64,000 nt of DNA. Origin: Parvularcula mediterranea (GTDB lineage: Bacteria > Pseudomonadota > Alphaproteobacteria > Caulobacterales > Parvularculaceae). The notes below the pieces were generated by a model, which was not told where the DNA came from, made no database searches, and saw only the letters and a list, made by a program, of their open reading frames with translations. How positions within the stretch are numbered: position 1 is the stretch's first letter; every line of letters begins with the position of its first letter. The position numbers and the translations under genes were made by a program. The stretch is from contig NZ_JABFCX010000002.1 of assembly GCF_013085255.1 (NCBI RefSeq), positions 1,662,716 to 1,726,715 of the forward strand. The letters are read 5' to 3'. This document shows, piece after piece, positions 52,492-61,374 of the stretch.

Positions 52492-54480
52492 TCAAACGTC
52501 CAAGGCTTCCTGCGCAAAGGCGGCGTTGTCCTGAATGAACTGGAAGCGCGGCTCGGCTTTCTTGCCCATCAGGCGGCCGAAGAGGTCAGACGCTTGATCG
52601 AACTCGTCGGGGAGCTGAACGCGGGCGAGCTGGCGCGTTGCGGGGTTCATGGTCGTGTCCTTGAGGTCCGCGGCGTTCATCTCGCCGAGGCCCTTGAAGC
52701 GTCCGACGTCTACCTTAGCATTCGCAGCAAATTCCTCCGCACGCAGCTTTTCCCGCTGGGCATCGTCGAGGGCGTAGACCGTCTTTCCGCCATGGCTGAG
52801 GCGGTAGAGCGGGGGCTGGGCGAGGTAGAGGTGCCCGGCATTCACGAGCTCCGGCATCTCCACGAAGAACAGCGTCATCAGTAGCGCCGCGATGTGGGCT
52901 CCATCGACGTCGGCATCGGTCATGATGATGACCTTGTCGTACCTGAGATCGTTCACGTCGAAGTTCTTGCCCAGCCCGACACCGAGCGCGAGGGCGATGT
53001 CCATCACCTCCTGGTTGGCCATGATCTTGTCGCGGGTGGAGCTCGCGACGTTCAGGATCTTGCCGCGTAAGGGGAGGATCGCCTGCTTCTCGCGATTCCG
53101 CGCCTGCTTGGCAGAGCCGCCAGCCGAGTCGCCCTCGACGAGGAAGATCTCCGTGCCCGTCCTATCCTTCGCGGTGCAGTCCGCGAGCTTGCCGGGCAGG
53201 CGGAGCTTTTTCATGGCTGAGGCGCGCTGCACCTCTTTCTCCTTACGCCGACGAACCCGGGCCTCGGCCTGGTCGATGACGTGCTGGAGGAGCTTCTCCG
53301 CTTCCTTGGGATGGTCCGCAAGCCAATGGTCGAAGGCCGGGCGCACGACGCTGTCAGCGATCTTCTGCGCCTCGACCGTGGCGAGCTTGTCCTTGGTCTG
53401 GCCCTGGAACTCAGGGTTCGAGACGAAGACCGACAGCACAGCCGCTGCCGTACCCAGAACATCTTCCGCAGTGATCGACGCGGCCTTCTTGTTGCCGGTC
53501 ATCTCCGCATAGGCCTTGAGGCCGCGGGTAAGGGCCTGCCTGAAGCCTTGCTCGTGGGTGCCGCCTTCGGGCGTCGGGATCGTGTTGCAGTAGGAGGAGG
53601 TGAAGCCGTCCGCCATCTGGCCAGCGGGGCTCTGGAAACCGGCGCCGCCCCAGGCGATGGCCCACTCCACCGTGCCGTGGCCGCCATCCTTCTGCACACG
53701 TCCTGAGAATAAAGACGACGTCACCGTAGGCCGCTCACCGACGATCGAGGCGAGATAGTCGCGCAAGCCGCCGGGGAACCGCAGGGTTTCTTTCTCAGGC
53801 GTCGGATCATTCTCCTGAAGAAGCGCCTTGTCGCAGGACCAGCGCACCTCCACCCCGCCAAAGAGGTAGGCCTTCGACTTCGCCATCCGGAAAAGCCGCG
53901 AGGGCTTGAAAGCAAGCTTCTTCCCGAAGATCTCAGGGTCCGGATGGAACTTCACCGTCGTTCCGCGCCGGTTGGGCGCCTTGCCGACCTTCTTCAGCTT
54001 CGAGGTCGGAAGCCCCCGCGAATAGGTCTGGCGATAGAGCTCCTGGTCCCGCGCCACCTCGACGGAGAGATCATCCGTAAGCGCATTGACCACCGAGATA
54101 CCGACACCGTGCAAACCACCGGAGGTCGCATAGGCCTTGTTCGAGAACTTACCGCCCGCGTGGAGGGTCGTCATGATGACTTCGAGCGCCGACTTGGTCT
54201 TGAACTTAGGGTGCTTGTCGATCGGGATGCCGCGACCATTGTCGCCAACGGTGAGGTAACCGTCAGCATCAAGATGAACCTCGATCCGGGTCGCATGGCC
54301 TGCCACGGCTTCGTCCATCGAGTTGTCGAGCACCTCGGCGAAGAGGTGGTGCAGGGCGCGCTCGTCGGTGCCGCCGATATACATGCCGGGGCGCTTGCGG
54401 ACGGGCTCGAGGCCTTCAAGGACCTCGATATCCTTGGCGCTGTAGGAATCGGCCTTGGGGGCGCGGCGGGTCGCGGACAT
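52492..54480 (-). CDS. parE: DNA topoisomerase IV subunit B
   Basis: The 662-residue ATPase subunit partners ParC, encoded 40 kb away. The GHKL ATPase domain has EVLDNSMDEAVAGHATRIEV and GDNGRGIPIDKH, then GLHGVGISVVNALTDDLSVE. The TOPRIM domain has LVEGDSAGGSAKQARNREKQ, LRGKILNVASS and MTDADVDGAHIAALLMT. It ends with RFKGLGEMNAADLKDTTMNP. It is short like ParE and lacks the GyrB insertion. It is followed by a 53-residue frame at four bases' distance. Confidence 0.96.
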   Translation of the reverse strand: MSATRRAPKADSYSAKDIEVLEGLEPVRKRPGMYIGGTDERALHHLFAEVLDNSMDEAVAGHATRIEVHLDADGYLTVGDNGRGIPIDKHPKFKTKSALEVIMTTLHAGGKFSNKAYATSGGLHGVGISVVNALTDDLSVEVARDQELYRQTYSRGLPTSKLKKVGKAPNRRGTTVKFHPDPEIFGKKLAFKPSRLFRMAKSKAYLFGGVEVRWSCDKALLQENDPTPEKETLRFPGGLRDYLASIVGERPTVTSSLFSGRVQKDGGHGTVEWAIAWGGAGFQSPAGQMADGFTSSYCNTIPTPEGGTHEQGFRQALTRGLKAYAEMTGNKKAASITAEDVLGTAAAVLSVFVSNPEFQGQTKDKLATVEAQKIADSVVRPAFDHWLADHPKEAEKLLQHVIDQAEARVRRRKEKEVQRASAMKKLRLPGKLADCTAKDRTGTEIFLVEGDSAGGSAKQARNREKQAILPLRGKILNVASSTRDKIMANQEVMDIALALGVGLGKNFDVNDLRYDKVIIMTDADVDGAHIAALLMTLFFVEMPELVNAGHLYLAQPPLYRLSHGGKTVYALDDAQREKLRAEEFAANAKVDVGRFKGLGEMNAADLKDTTMNPATRQLARVQLPDEFDQASDLFGRLMGKKAEPRFQFIQDNAAFAQEALDV

Positions 54481-54549
54481 GCTCTCTCCGGCAGTTCGGA
54501 ACGGATAAGGAACGTCAGCGCTTAGGCTGATCTGCCCGCCAGTGAAAGG

Positions 54550-54903
54550 CTAACGGAGCCGTCTGGGGATAGTTACCCGCCGCATAGGTTCGCCAAGGGA
54601 GGCTGTCGCGCGCTCGGGCGTCTTCTCGCTGTCCTCGTCCTCGTCGCTCTCCGTCTCGTGGAGAGGGCCGGCCAGCTCATCAGGCAGCACGTTCTCCGCC
54701 TTGCGGAAGAAGCGGTTGAGCCAGGGCCAGCGCTTGCGCATCGCCTTGAGGAGCTTCGCCGCATAGGGGTTCGACGCGACGAGGATCACCACGCCGATGA
54801 AAAGGATCAGGAGGCCCAGAGGGATGGGCGACAGGGTCAGCGGAATGCCGATCAGCACAAGCGCGGCACCGACCACGTTCCCAATGATGCGCCAAAGAAG
54901 CAT
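54550..54903 (-). CDS. Small transmembrane protein (PGPGW-like)
   Basis: The 117-residue protein has two hydrophobic segments close together (IIGNVVGAALVLIGIPLTLS and IPLGLLILFIGVVILVASNP). A basic helix KLLKAMRKRWPWLNRFFRKA and an acidic then basic tail follow. The layout resembles the PGPGW-type putative transmembrane proteins, but the match is weak. It sits alone between parE and sfsA on the minus strand. Confidence 0.75.
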   Translation of the reverse strand: MLLWRIIGNVVGAALVLIGIPLTLSPIPLGLLILFIGVVILVASNPYAAKLLKAMRKRWPWLNRFFRKAENVLPDELAGPLHETESDEDEDSEKTPERATASLGEPMRRVTIPRRLR

Positions 54904-54970
54904 GAGCCCTGCCTTCCTGAACTCAAGGTAAGGGCGGACGGCATCTCCGGCTAGGGCAGGCGTGAAATCT

Positions 54971-55687
54971 TCACACCAAGACCGGGACGGGAGCGCGGGG
55001 GCTGACCCCTTGTGGCGTCACATCACAGACGACGGCCCGCATGTGGACGCCATTTTCAGCGGCCCAGCTCAGGCCCTCGGCATATTTCGGGTCGAGATCG
55101 GCGGCAGCCTTCACCGCCTCCGCATCACCGCGCTGGACGATGAAGAGGAGGAGGGCATCCGCGCCCGTCTCCTGCGCCCGGACCAGCTCGCGCAGGTGCT
55201 TGAGGCCCCGGGCCGTCACGCAGTCCGGAAACTCCGCCACGCCGTCTTCCCGGCGCAGGAGGTGGCAATTCTTCACCTCGATATAGAGGTCCCGCTCGCC
55301 CGGCTGGAGGAGGTCGATCCGCGACTTCTCCTCGCCGTAGCGGACTTCCTTCCGAAGCTCGCCTTCAGGATCGATCCCCTCGACGAGGCCCGCCTTGATC
55401 GCTTCCACCGCCAGCTTGTTCGGCAGGTTCGTATTGATCCCCACAGGCACCGTCCCGCCCGGAGAGCTCGGGCAATCCACCACCTCCAGCGTTAGCGGCA
55501 GCTTCCGCGCCTTGTTCGCCGAACGGCTCAGCCAGCAGGGCGCGCCCTCGGGCGCCACCCCCAGCATCGCGCCTGGGTTCGGGCAGTGCACCGTCTCCTC
55601 CCGCCCATCGGGATGGGCGACATCGGCAAGGAAGCGCTTGTAGCGGCGGAGGAGGGTTGCAGGCTCAAGGGGCGGGTCGAAAAGCAT
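54971..55687 (-). CDS. sfsA: DNA/RNA nuclease SfsA
   Basis: The 238-residue protein matches SfsA: LLRRYKRFLADVAHPDGREE at the start, then CPNPGAMLGVAPEGAPCWLS, GINTNLPNKLAVEAIKAGLV and the C-terminal nuclease-like LYIEVKNCHLLRREDGVAEF. FPDCVTARGLKHLRELV follows. SfsA was named for maltose-related phenotypes in E. coli and has nuclease activity reported; its role is unclear. The ATG at 55687 is preferred over one 36 bases earlier. It is divergent from the CinA-like gene. Confidence 0.93.
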   Translation of the reverse strand: MLFDPPLEPATLLRRYKRFLADVAHPDGREETVHCPNPGAMLGVAPEGAPCWLSRSANKARKLPLTLEVVDCPSSPGGTVPVGINTNLPNKLAVEAIKAGLVEGIDPEGELRKEVRYGEEKSRIDLLQPGERDLYIEVKNCHLLRREDGVAEFPDCVTARGLKHLRELVRAQETGADALLLFIVQRGDAEAVKAAADLDPKYAEGLSWAAENGVHMRAVVCDVTPQGVSPRAPVPVLV

Positions 55688-55768
55688 GGCAGCATCCAAA
55701 GCGCGGTTCTTCGCCTCTGTCACGGCAAACGGGGTGTGATCCTCCGCGAGCGCATCTATAAGCCGCCG

Positions 55769-56548
55769 ATGACCGACCTCCCGAAATACCCCCGCGTCGC
55801 CTGCCTCCTCATCGGAGACGAGCTCCTCTCAGGCCGGACGCGTGATTCCAACTCCCACCACCTCGCCCAGAAGCTTCACGAGCGCGGTCTTCCGCTGATC
55901 GAAGTGCGCGTCGTTCCCGACGAGGAGATCTCCATCGTCAAGGCGCTCAGGTCCCTGAAGAAGCGCGCGGACATCGTGTTCACCTCGGGCGGGATCGGCC
56001 CGACCCATGACGACATCACCGCCGACGCCGTCGCCTCCGCCCTGCAGGTCCAGATCGGCGAGCGTGAGGACGCGATGGCCATCCTCCGCAAGCACTACGC
56101 AGCCAGGGGCGAAGACGTCACCGACGCCCGCCGCCGCATGGCGCGCATCCCCGACGGCGCGGAGCTGATCGAGAACGGCATCTCCGGCGCGCCGGGCTTC
56201 TCGCTCAAGGGCGTCTACGTCATGGCCGGGGTGCCTGCGATCTTCGAGGACATGCTTGCCCGCGTCCTGCCGACCCTCCCTGAGGGGCCGAAGGAGACGG
56301 TCTACACCGTCGCAGGCACCATCGGCGAAAGTCAGATCGCTGACGGCCTCAAGGACCTGCAGATCGCCCTCAAGGGCCTGAAGATCGGCTCCTATCCCGG
56401 CCCAACAGGGCAGGGCGGCCAGCTTTCCATCGTCTGCAGCTCCCACAATCCGGCCACCGCGGAGCAGGCTGCCCTCGCCGTGAAGGCGCTTTTTTCAGCG
56501 CAAGGGGTCGATGCTGAGATCCTTGAGGGAAGACCGCGTCAATCTTAG
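55769..56548 (+). CDS. Molybdopterin-binding domain protein (CinA N-terminal/COG1058-like)
   Basis: The 259-residue protein consists of the MoaB/Mog-type domain found at the start of CinA: ACLLIGDELLSGRTRDSNSH, then VRVVPDEEISIVKALR and VFTSGGIGPTHDDITADAVA. GAPGFSLKGVYVMAGVPAIF follows in the middle. The C-terminal nicotinamide-nucleotide amidase domain of full CinA is absent. The likely activity is ADP-ribose pyrophosphatase-like or unknown. The start at 55769 follows an in-frame stretch without conserved sequence. The gene has a short gap to the receiver-domain gene. Confidence 0.88.
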   Translation: MTDLPKYPRVACLLIGDELLSGRTRDSNSHHLAQKLHERGLPLIEVRVVPDEEISIVKALRSLKKRADIVFTSGGIGPTHDDITADAVASALQVQIGEREDAMAILRKHYAARGEDVTDARRRMARIPDGAELIENGISGAPGFSLKGVYVMAGVPAIFEDMLARVLPTLPEGPKETVYTVAGTIGESQIADGLKDLQIALKGLKIGSYPGPTGQGGQLSIVCSSHNPATAEQAALAVKALFSAQGVDAEILEGRPRQS

Positions 56549-56595
56549 GAAAAAGATTAGGCGAACTGTGACCATCTTTTGGCGTTATCCTCATC

Positions 56596-57024
56596 ATGGT
56601 CGAGAGAGAACGCCATCACAGGCAGAACGCCGTGCTCGTTTGCGAGGATGATCCCGTACAGGCGCACGCCACCGTCAGCGTCCTGCAGGCGCAGGGCTGG
56701 CGCGTCATTGGCCCGGCAGTCTCCGCCAAGCAGGCTGCACGATTGGCCGAAGACGAAACGATCTGCGCAGCGCTCCTCGATGTCTCGCTTGATGGAGGTT
56801 CGTCGGCCGAAGCTGGCTCGATCCTCCGTGCCCGCGGCGTGCCTTTCGCCTTTGTGACGTCCTACGGCCCCGCAACCGCCGCGACCCTCGGTCAGTTCTC
56901 GGAGCATCTCGTGGTTCCAAAGCCGATCACCGCGGAACTTGTGGAGCAGATCCTCGATACGCTCCTGACGCCGCACCGGGCAGCGGCACTCCGCGAAGCT
57001 CCCGCATTGTCAGCGACCCCCTGA
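56596..57024 (+). CDS. Stand-alone response regulator receiver domain
   Basis: The 142-residue protein is a single receiver domain. The acidic pair is in VLVCEDDPVQAHATVSVLQA, the phosphoacceptor Asp in AALLDVSLDGGSS, the conserved Thr/Ser position in VTSYG, and the Lys in VVPKPITAELVEQ. It has no output domain, so it likely acts by protein-protein contact, as CpdR/DivK-type receivers do. Candidate partners cannot be named from position alone. It is followed directly by the tRNA-Leu gene. Confidence 0.92.
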   Translation: MVERERHHRQNAVLVCEDDPVQAHATVSVLQAQGWRVIGPAVSAKQAARLAEDETICAALLDVSLDGGSSAEAGSILRARGVPFAFVTSYGPATAATLGQFSEHLVVPKPITAELVEQILDTLLTPHRAAALREAPALSATP

Positions 57025-57046
57025 TCAGTCCATAAGACCCGAACGC

Positions 57047-57127
57047 GCGGGCGTGGCGGAATGGTAGACGCAGCGGACTTAAAATCCGCAGGCCTTGGCC
57101 GTGAGGGTTCGAGTCCCTCCGCCCGTA
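57047..57127 (+). tRNA. tRNA-Leu (anticodon UAA)
   Basis: The sequence folds as a class II tRNA with a long variable arm. The acceptor GCGGGCG pairs with CGCCCGT (one G-U), the anticodon stem GCGGA/TCCGC encloses a loop CTTAAAA with anticodon TAA, the variable arm is GGCCTTGGCC, and the T-arm has GGTTCGAGTCC. CCA is not encoded. The UAA anticodon reads TTA/TTG leucine codons. Confidence 0.95.
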
Positions 57128-57252
57128 CGTTACGTTTTCTATCTCACGGCGTGCAGCGCCTCCGATGGGGCGGTGCAGAAGCGCCGGACGCACGCTTGTG
57201 CGCCTTCGAGCGGAACCGTCGGGATGAATGAACAGCGGCGCAGGTACCGCCT

Positions 57253-57337
57253 CCCTCTCCCTAGGGGAGAGGGATCGAGGGTGAGGGCTTCGGAGATGGT
57301 CCGCAAAGCGGATCAAAACCTCCGGGGGAGGTTTTGA
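57253..57337. repeat. Palindromic intergenic repeat element, copy 2 (REP-like)
   Basis: Between the tRNA-Leu gene and the esterase lie CCCTCTCCC-TAG-GGGAGAGGG (57253-57273) and a second stem, TCAAAACCTCC with GGAGGTTTTGA (57313-57337). The first palindrome shares its core with the elements near 17.6 and 58.4 kb. The rest of the 253-base gap holds no other feature I can support. Confidence 0.7.
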
Positions 57338-57380
57338 AGGCGAAGAAGGCCACGGCAGTGGCTCCCCTCAGGAAGAACCA

Positions 57381-58298
57381 TCAAAGCCCCAGCGCCTCCA
57401 TCAAAAGCCCCGCCTGCACATCCCAGGCCTCCGTGCCCGGAGCAATCAGCTCCACATGCCCGCCGGGCACCTCCACATACCGCGCCTCGCCACCGGCGCG
57501 CAGCACGGCATTCGTATAGGCCTCACCCAGCAGCGGAGGCGCGATCCTGTCGCGCGTTGCGTTGACGCTGATCTGCTCTGCCTGCGGAGGAAGAAGCCCA
57601 GCCAGCGACGTCTCCCGCAGCACATCCGGCCGCTCGTCTGTCACGGGCCCCGTCAGAAGCTCCATGACATCGGCAAGGCAGCTCTTCAGCGTCACCGGCT
57701 CCGACATCTCAAGATCAGCAAGACCGCCGGAAACCACTACAGCTGCAATCGGTTGATGCGGCTCACGGCGCAGCGCGCTTCCGCCAGGCAGGTTCCTCCG
57801 CGCCGAAGCCCACGCTGCCAAGTGCCCGCCCGCCGAGTGTCCGAACGCCACCACCCGGCTCGTATCAAGGTTCAGCTCCGTAGGCGCTTCGGAGATCAGG
57901 TCCACCGCTTCCGTCACATCAAGAAACGTCCCCGGATACCCGCCGCCTGCCTCATCCACGCCGCGATACTCGATGTTCCAGACCGCCATGCCCCGCTGCC
58001 GCAGGTCTTCGGCTGCATAATTCATCAGCGTACGGTCTGCGATCGCCTTCTGCCAGCAGCCACCATGGATCATCAGGACGAGCGGATGAGGACCCTCACC
58101 ATCCGGCACCCAGACATCCACAACGCCAGCGTCGCCCTCGCGATAGCGCAGCGTCGCCTGAGGCTCAGGCAGCTCCCCCGACGTCAGGTCCGGCCACTGC
58201 ATCAGAGGCGCAGGCTCGGCCACCGCATCAGCAGCAGGCGGAGCATCCGCGCAGGCGAGGACGGACAGGCCGAGAGCGAGAGCAGCAACGAGACGCAT
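57381..58298 (-). CDS. Alpha/beta hydrolase lipoprotein (esterase, BD-FAE/kynurenine formamidase-like)
   Basis: The 305-residue protein has a lipoprotein signal (MRLVAALALGLSVLACAD; lipobox VLAC). Its alpha/beta hydrolase domain has the oxyanion motif HGGCWQ, nucleophile elbow VVAFGHSAGGHLAAWASARR and GGHVELIAPGTEAWD near the end. The HGG(C/G)W and GHSAGG motifs resemble the BD-FAE family, which includes kynurenine formamidase-type esterases. The divergent gene is kynureninase, so a kynurenine-pathway role is possible, though a lipoprotein location makes this uncertain. The ATG at 58298 follows AGGAGG. Confidence 0.88.
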   Translation of the reverse strand: MRLVAALALGLSVLACADAPPAADAVAEPAPLMQWPDLTSGELPEPQATLRYREGDAGVVDVWVPDGEGPHPLVLMIHGGCWQKAIADRTLMNYAAEDLRQRGMAVWNIEYRGVDEAGGGYPGTFLDVTEAVDLISEAPTELNLDTSRVVAFGHSAGGHLAAWASARRNLPGGSALRREPHQPIAAVVVSGGLADLEMSEPVTLKSCLADVMELLTGPVTDERPDVLRETSLAGLLPPQAEQISVNATRDRIAPPLLGEAYTNAVLRAGGEARYVEVPGGHVELIAPGTEAWDVQAGLLMEALGL

Positions 58299-58375
58299 GA
58301 TGTTCCTCCTGAGTGGCGAGACGGTAGAAGCGCTCGCAGCCCCTGTCACTGTTCCCATGGTCGGAGGTTCCGCCT

Positions 58376-58480
58376 CCCTCTCCCTGTGGGAGAGGGATCG
58401 AGGGCGAGAAATTTCGGCGTCCGGCGCGGAAAAACCCTCACCCGAAATCAAAGATTTCGACCTCTCCCTTGGGGAGAGGT
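58376..58480. repeat. Palindromic intergenic repeat element, copy 3 (REP-like)
   Basis: The gap before kynureninase holds CCCTCTCCC-TGT-GGGAGAGGG (58376-58396), GAAATC-AAA-GATTTC (58444-58458) and ACCTCTCCC-TTG-GGGAGAGGT (58460-58480). This is the same order of parts as copy 1, with two opposed palindromes separated by about 60 bases. Confidence 0.75.
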
Positions 58481-58543
58481 GAAGTCGCGCACTCCTTAGC
58501 CCCCACTTTCCAACGCTCCCCAAAACCCCCAAGAACCCGCCCC

Positions 58544-59776
58544 ATGTCAGACTTTCCGACCTCCGCCGAAGAAGCCGCAGCCTTCGACGCAGCAGACCCG
58601 CTCGCCAGCCGCCGCGCGCTCTTCGAGATGCCTGAGGGCCTCACCTACCTCGTCGGCCACTCTCTCGGCCCGGCAACCCGAACGGCGATCGCCCGGGTGG
58701 AGGAGGCCGCTCGTCAAGAATGGGCCGGGGGCCTCGTCGCCAGCTGGAACAAGGCCGGCTGGATCGATCTCGCCAAGAAAGTCGGCGGCAGGCTCGCCCC
58801 GCTCATCGGCGCAGCGCCCGAAAACGTCCTGATCGCCGACTCCGTCTCGGTAAACCTCTTCAAGCTCGCAGGCGCCGCCCTACCGCACGTCCGCACCAAG
58901 ACGATCATGGTCGAGGATGACGAATTTCCGACTGACCAGTACATCGCTGAGGGCCTGTCAGGCCTCTCCGGCGCGGTGTTCGACCGCCTCAAAGCGGGCA
59001 CGGCCTTCGATGCGCTCGCAAAGGGCGGCGTCCTGATCAAAAGCCTCGTCGGCTATCGCTCTGGCCTCATCGCAGACGTTGCCGCCTACGAGGCAGAGGC
59101 CGAGAAGCACGGCGCCATGATCGTCTGGGACTTGAGCCATGCCGTTGGCATCGTCCCCGTCGCGCTCGAAGCGGACGGCGCAAAGCTCGCCGCTGGCTGC
59201 ACCTACAAATACCTCAATGGCGGCCCCGGCGCGCCCGCCTTCCTCTACGCCGCACCCGGGATCGTTGAGAAGCTCCAGAACCCCATGCCCGGCTGGCTCG
59301 GCCACGTGAAACCCTTCGCCTTCGATCCCAACTATCAGCCTGCTGAGGGTGTCGAGCGCTTCACGGTCGGCACGCCATCGATCCTCTCACTCTCCGCCCT
59401 CGATGGTGCACTTGCGGCATTCGAGAGCGTCACCCCTGCAGACCTCCATGCCAAGGCAGGCACGATGGGCGACATGGTGCTCTCACGTATCGAAGGCCTC
59501 GCGAAGTACGGCGTCAGCGGAGCATCGCCAAGGGATCGCGCCGAGCGGGGAGGGCATGTCAGCTTCACCCACGCGCAAGGCTTCGCCGTGGTCAAAGCCC
59601 TTGCAGCGCACTCCATCGAGAGCGATTTCCGCGAGCCCACGACCATCCGCTTCGGCCTGTCGCCGCTCTTCCTGTCCTACGCTCAGCTCTGGGCAGCGAT
59701 GGATGTGCTCGAGGATATCTTGGTGACCGGAAGCTGGGACCGTCCCGCGTTCAAGGTCAGGTCGAAGGTGACCTGA
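58544..59776 (+). CDS. kynU: Kynureninase
   Basis: The 410-residue PLP enzyme cleaves kynurenine to anthranilate and alanine (or 3-hydroxykynurenine to 3-hydroxyanthranilate) in tryptophan breakdown. The Schiff-base lysine is in GCTYKYLNGGPGAPAFLY, and the fold type I segments are LVGHSLGPATRTAIARVEEA, VWDLSHAVGIVPVALEADGA and WLGHVKPFAFDPNYQPAEGV. The start at 58544 opens DPLASRRALFEMPEG. It is divergent from the esterase and converges on the sterol desaturase gene with a 20-base overlap. Confidence 0.95.
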   Translation: MSDFPTSAEEAAAFDAADPLASRRALFEMPEGLTYLVGHSLGPATRTAIARVEEAARQEWAGGLVASWNKAGWIDLAKKVGGRLAPLIGAAPENVLIADSVSVNLFKLAGAALPHVRTKTIMVEDDEFPTDQYIAEGLSGLSGAVFDRLKAGTAFDALAKGGVLIKSLVGYRSGLIADVAAYEAEAEKHGAMIVWDLSHAVGIVPVALEADGAKLAAGCTYKYLNGGPGAPAFLYAAPGIVEKLQNPMPGWLGHVKPFAFDPNYQPAEGVERFTVGTPSILSLSALDGALAAFESVTPADLHAKAGTMGDMVLSRIEGLAKYGVSGASPRDRAERGGHVSFTHAQGFAVVKALAAHSIESDFREPTTIRFGLSPLFLSYAQLWAAMDVLEDILVTGSWDRPAFKVRSKVT

Positions 59777-60500
59777 ACGGGTCCGTCATCAGATCCGTGA
59801 ACGGCTTGTCTTCCGCGCCCTCGACACCATAGGCACCCTTGCGCGGCGCCTCTTCATAGCTGCCAAAGAACCGATCGAAGAACGTGGTCAGCGTGCCGTA
59901 ATTGCTGTCTGTATACCGACGCTCAGGGATATGATGGATCCGGTGATGGTCCGGCGACACCACGACCTTCCGCAAAACGTCGTCGGCCTTCTGCCCGAGC
60001 CTCAGGTTCGAATGGTGGAAGCCCGCAGCAATCACCACCGCAGCGTCAAAGATCAGGATCGCCGGCACGGAGACATCGAACAGCAGGACATAAACCCCGC
60101 GCACCAGCGCCGATAGGATCACCTCGCCCGGATGAAACCGGAGCGCCGAGGTCACATCGAGAAAGCCGTCATAATGGTGCACCCTGTGAAACCGCCACAG
60201 GAACGGCACCTCATGGTTGGCGCGATGCCACCAGTAGATGAAGAACTCGAGGATAAAGAGGTCCGTCAGCACACGGACCCACATCGGCCACGTCTCGCGC
60301 CACGGCGCCCCGAACTGCGCTGCCGTCAGCGAGACCGGCGTGACGATCGCAAAGGTCGCCCCGAGGCCGACGACACCGAGCAGCACATTGCGCACAATCC
60401 TGCCGCCACCTTGGCCCGACGAGAACGCCGGACGCAGACGCTCCGCCGCCAGCCAAAGGCCGAGCAGAGCAATCGTCGCGATGGTCAGGTACAGCGTCAC
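59757..60500 (-). CDS. Sterol desaturase / fatty acid hydroxylase family protein
   Basis: The 247-residue integral membrane di-iron protein has a histidine-rich motif set: WHRANHEVPFLWRFHRVHH near residue 110 and FHHSNLRLG plus VSPDHHRIHHIPERRYTDSN near the end. Hydrophobic segments are at residues about 1-20, 38-60 and 78-90. Bacterial members modify sterols, hopanoids, carotenoids or fatty acids. The start codon is a GTG at 60500. It overlaps kynU by 20 bases at the 3' end. Confidence 0.9.
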   Translation of the reverse strand: MTLYLTIATIALLGLWLAAERLRPAFSSGQGGGRIVRNVLLGVVGLGATFAIVTPVSLTAAQFGAPWRETWPMWVRVLTDLFILEFFIYWWHRANHEVPFLWRFHRVHHYDGFLDVTSALRFHPGEVILSALVRGVYVLLFDVSVPAILIFDAAVVIAAGFHHSNLRLGQKADDVLRKVVVSPDHHRIHHIPERRYTDSNYGTLTTFFDRFFGSYEEAPRKGAYGVEGAEDKPFTDLMTDPFRSPST

Positions 60501-60573
60501 CGGAAGGACCTAGGCCCTTTCCCGCCCCTTGGGAACTCTGGTTGAGTTCTCCCGGCACGCCCAAGCCAGAGGC

Positions 60574-61227
60574 TCAGGAAGCAGGCATCGCCGCAATGAA
60601 CGCTTCGGCCTCGGCAATCGCCCGGTCCATCTCTCGGATCAGGGCATCAACCCGCGTCTCGATCTGCGCCAGCTCGGCGTCTAGCCCAGCAATCGCGCGG
60701 GCGTTGAGGTTGTGCTTCAGGAACAGCACCTGGTCCTCGAAGACCTCCATCACGGGGTCCATCCGGTCCGCAGCAGCATTCATCGCGGAGAGCACCTGCT
60801 CATAGCGGGCCTCGGTATCGCGCAACTGCTGCTCCGAGCGGCGACGCAGGTCGGCGGAGGAGTAGTCGTTCAGCTCCTGCCGCCACTCCCGGAACAGCGC
60901 AGAGCCAACATTCTCGATGGAATCGATCCGCGAGCGCACGACATTCGCCTCGCCCTCGAGCTTCGCATATTGCTTGGAAAGCCGGTCATAGGTCGCCGCA
61001 AGGTCACCGCCGTCGAAGTTCACGAGCTCACGGTACTGGGTCAGCGCGTCCTTGAACTCTTCCTGCGCGCCAGCCTGCGCATCCCGCGCATTATCCACCC
61101 GCCGGACCAGGAGGTCCCGCTTCTCGATCCCGACATTCTCGAGCGCCTGGTAATAGGTGCTCGCGCAGCCGGAGACGACGACGCTGCCGAGAAGAAGGGC
61201 GATGGCGGAAGGAGCGCGAAAGACCAT
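60574..61227 (-). CDS. DUF2959 domain-containing lipoprotein
   Basis: The 217-residue protein has a lipoprotein signal (MVFRAPSAIALLLGSVVVSG then Cys; lipobox VSGC). A long, mostly helical and coiled-coil body follows: YYQALENVGIEKRDLLVRRV, DNARDAQAGAQEEFKDAL and KYAKLEGEANVVRSRID-like heptads, with KHNLNARAIAGLDAELAQIE near the end. This matches DUF2959, of unknown function, found in Gram-negative bacteria. Confidence 0.9.
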   Translation of the reverse strand: MVFRAPSAIALLLGSVVVSGCASTYYQALENVGIEKRDLLVRRVDNARDAQAGAQEEFKDALTQYRELVNFDGGDLAATYDRLSKQYAKLEGEANVVRSRIDSIENVGSALFREWRQELNDYSSADLRRRSEQQLRDTEARYEQVLSAMNAAADRMDPVMEVFEDQVLFLKHNLNARAIAGLDAELAQIETRVDALIREMDRAIAEAEAFIAAMPAS

Positions 61228-61300
61228 GCCTTCAATATGGCGGGTTCCGCCCTGCTTCCCAACCCAAAACCACGTGACAGGCCAGCGAACTGCAGTCGGC

Positions 61301-61338
61301 GAAAAGAAAAGGCCGGCGCAGCATCCTGCACCGGCCTC
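61301..61338 (-). terminator. Rho-independent terminator of rplY
   Basis: On the minus strand, GGCCGGTGCA pairs with TGCGCCGGCC around a six-base loop, followed by TTTTCTTTTC. It begins about 37 bases after the rplY stop and separates rplY from the DUF2959 gene. Confidence 0.85.
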
Positions 61339-61374
61339 CGTAATTCTGATCTGCCCGAAAAGGGCAGGGGCGCC

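Noticed and set aside
51090..52538. A 482-codon open frame on the plus strand opposite cobT
   Set aside because: It is antisense to the acidic linker and N-terminal half of cobT and has the low-complexity Leu/Val/Arg bias expected of a shadow frame.
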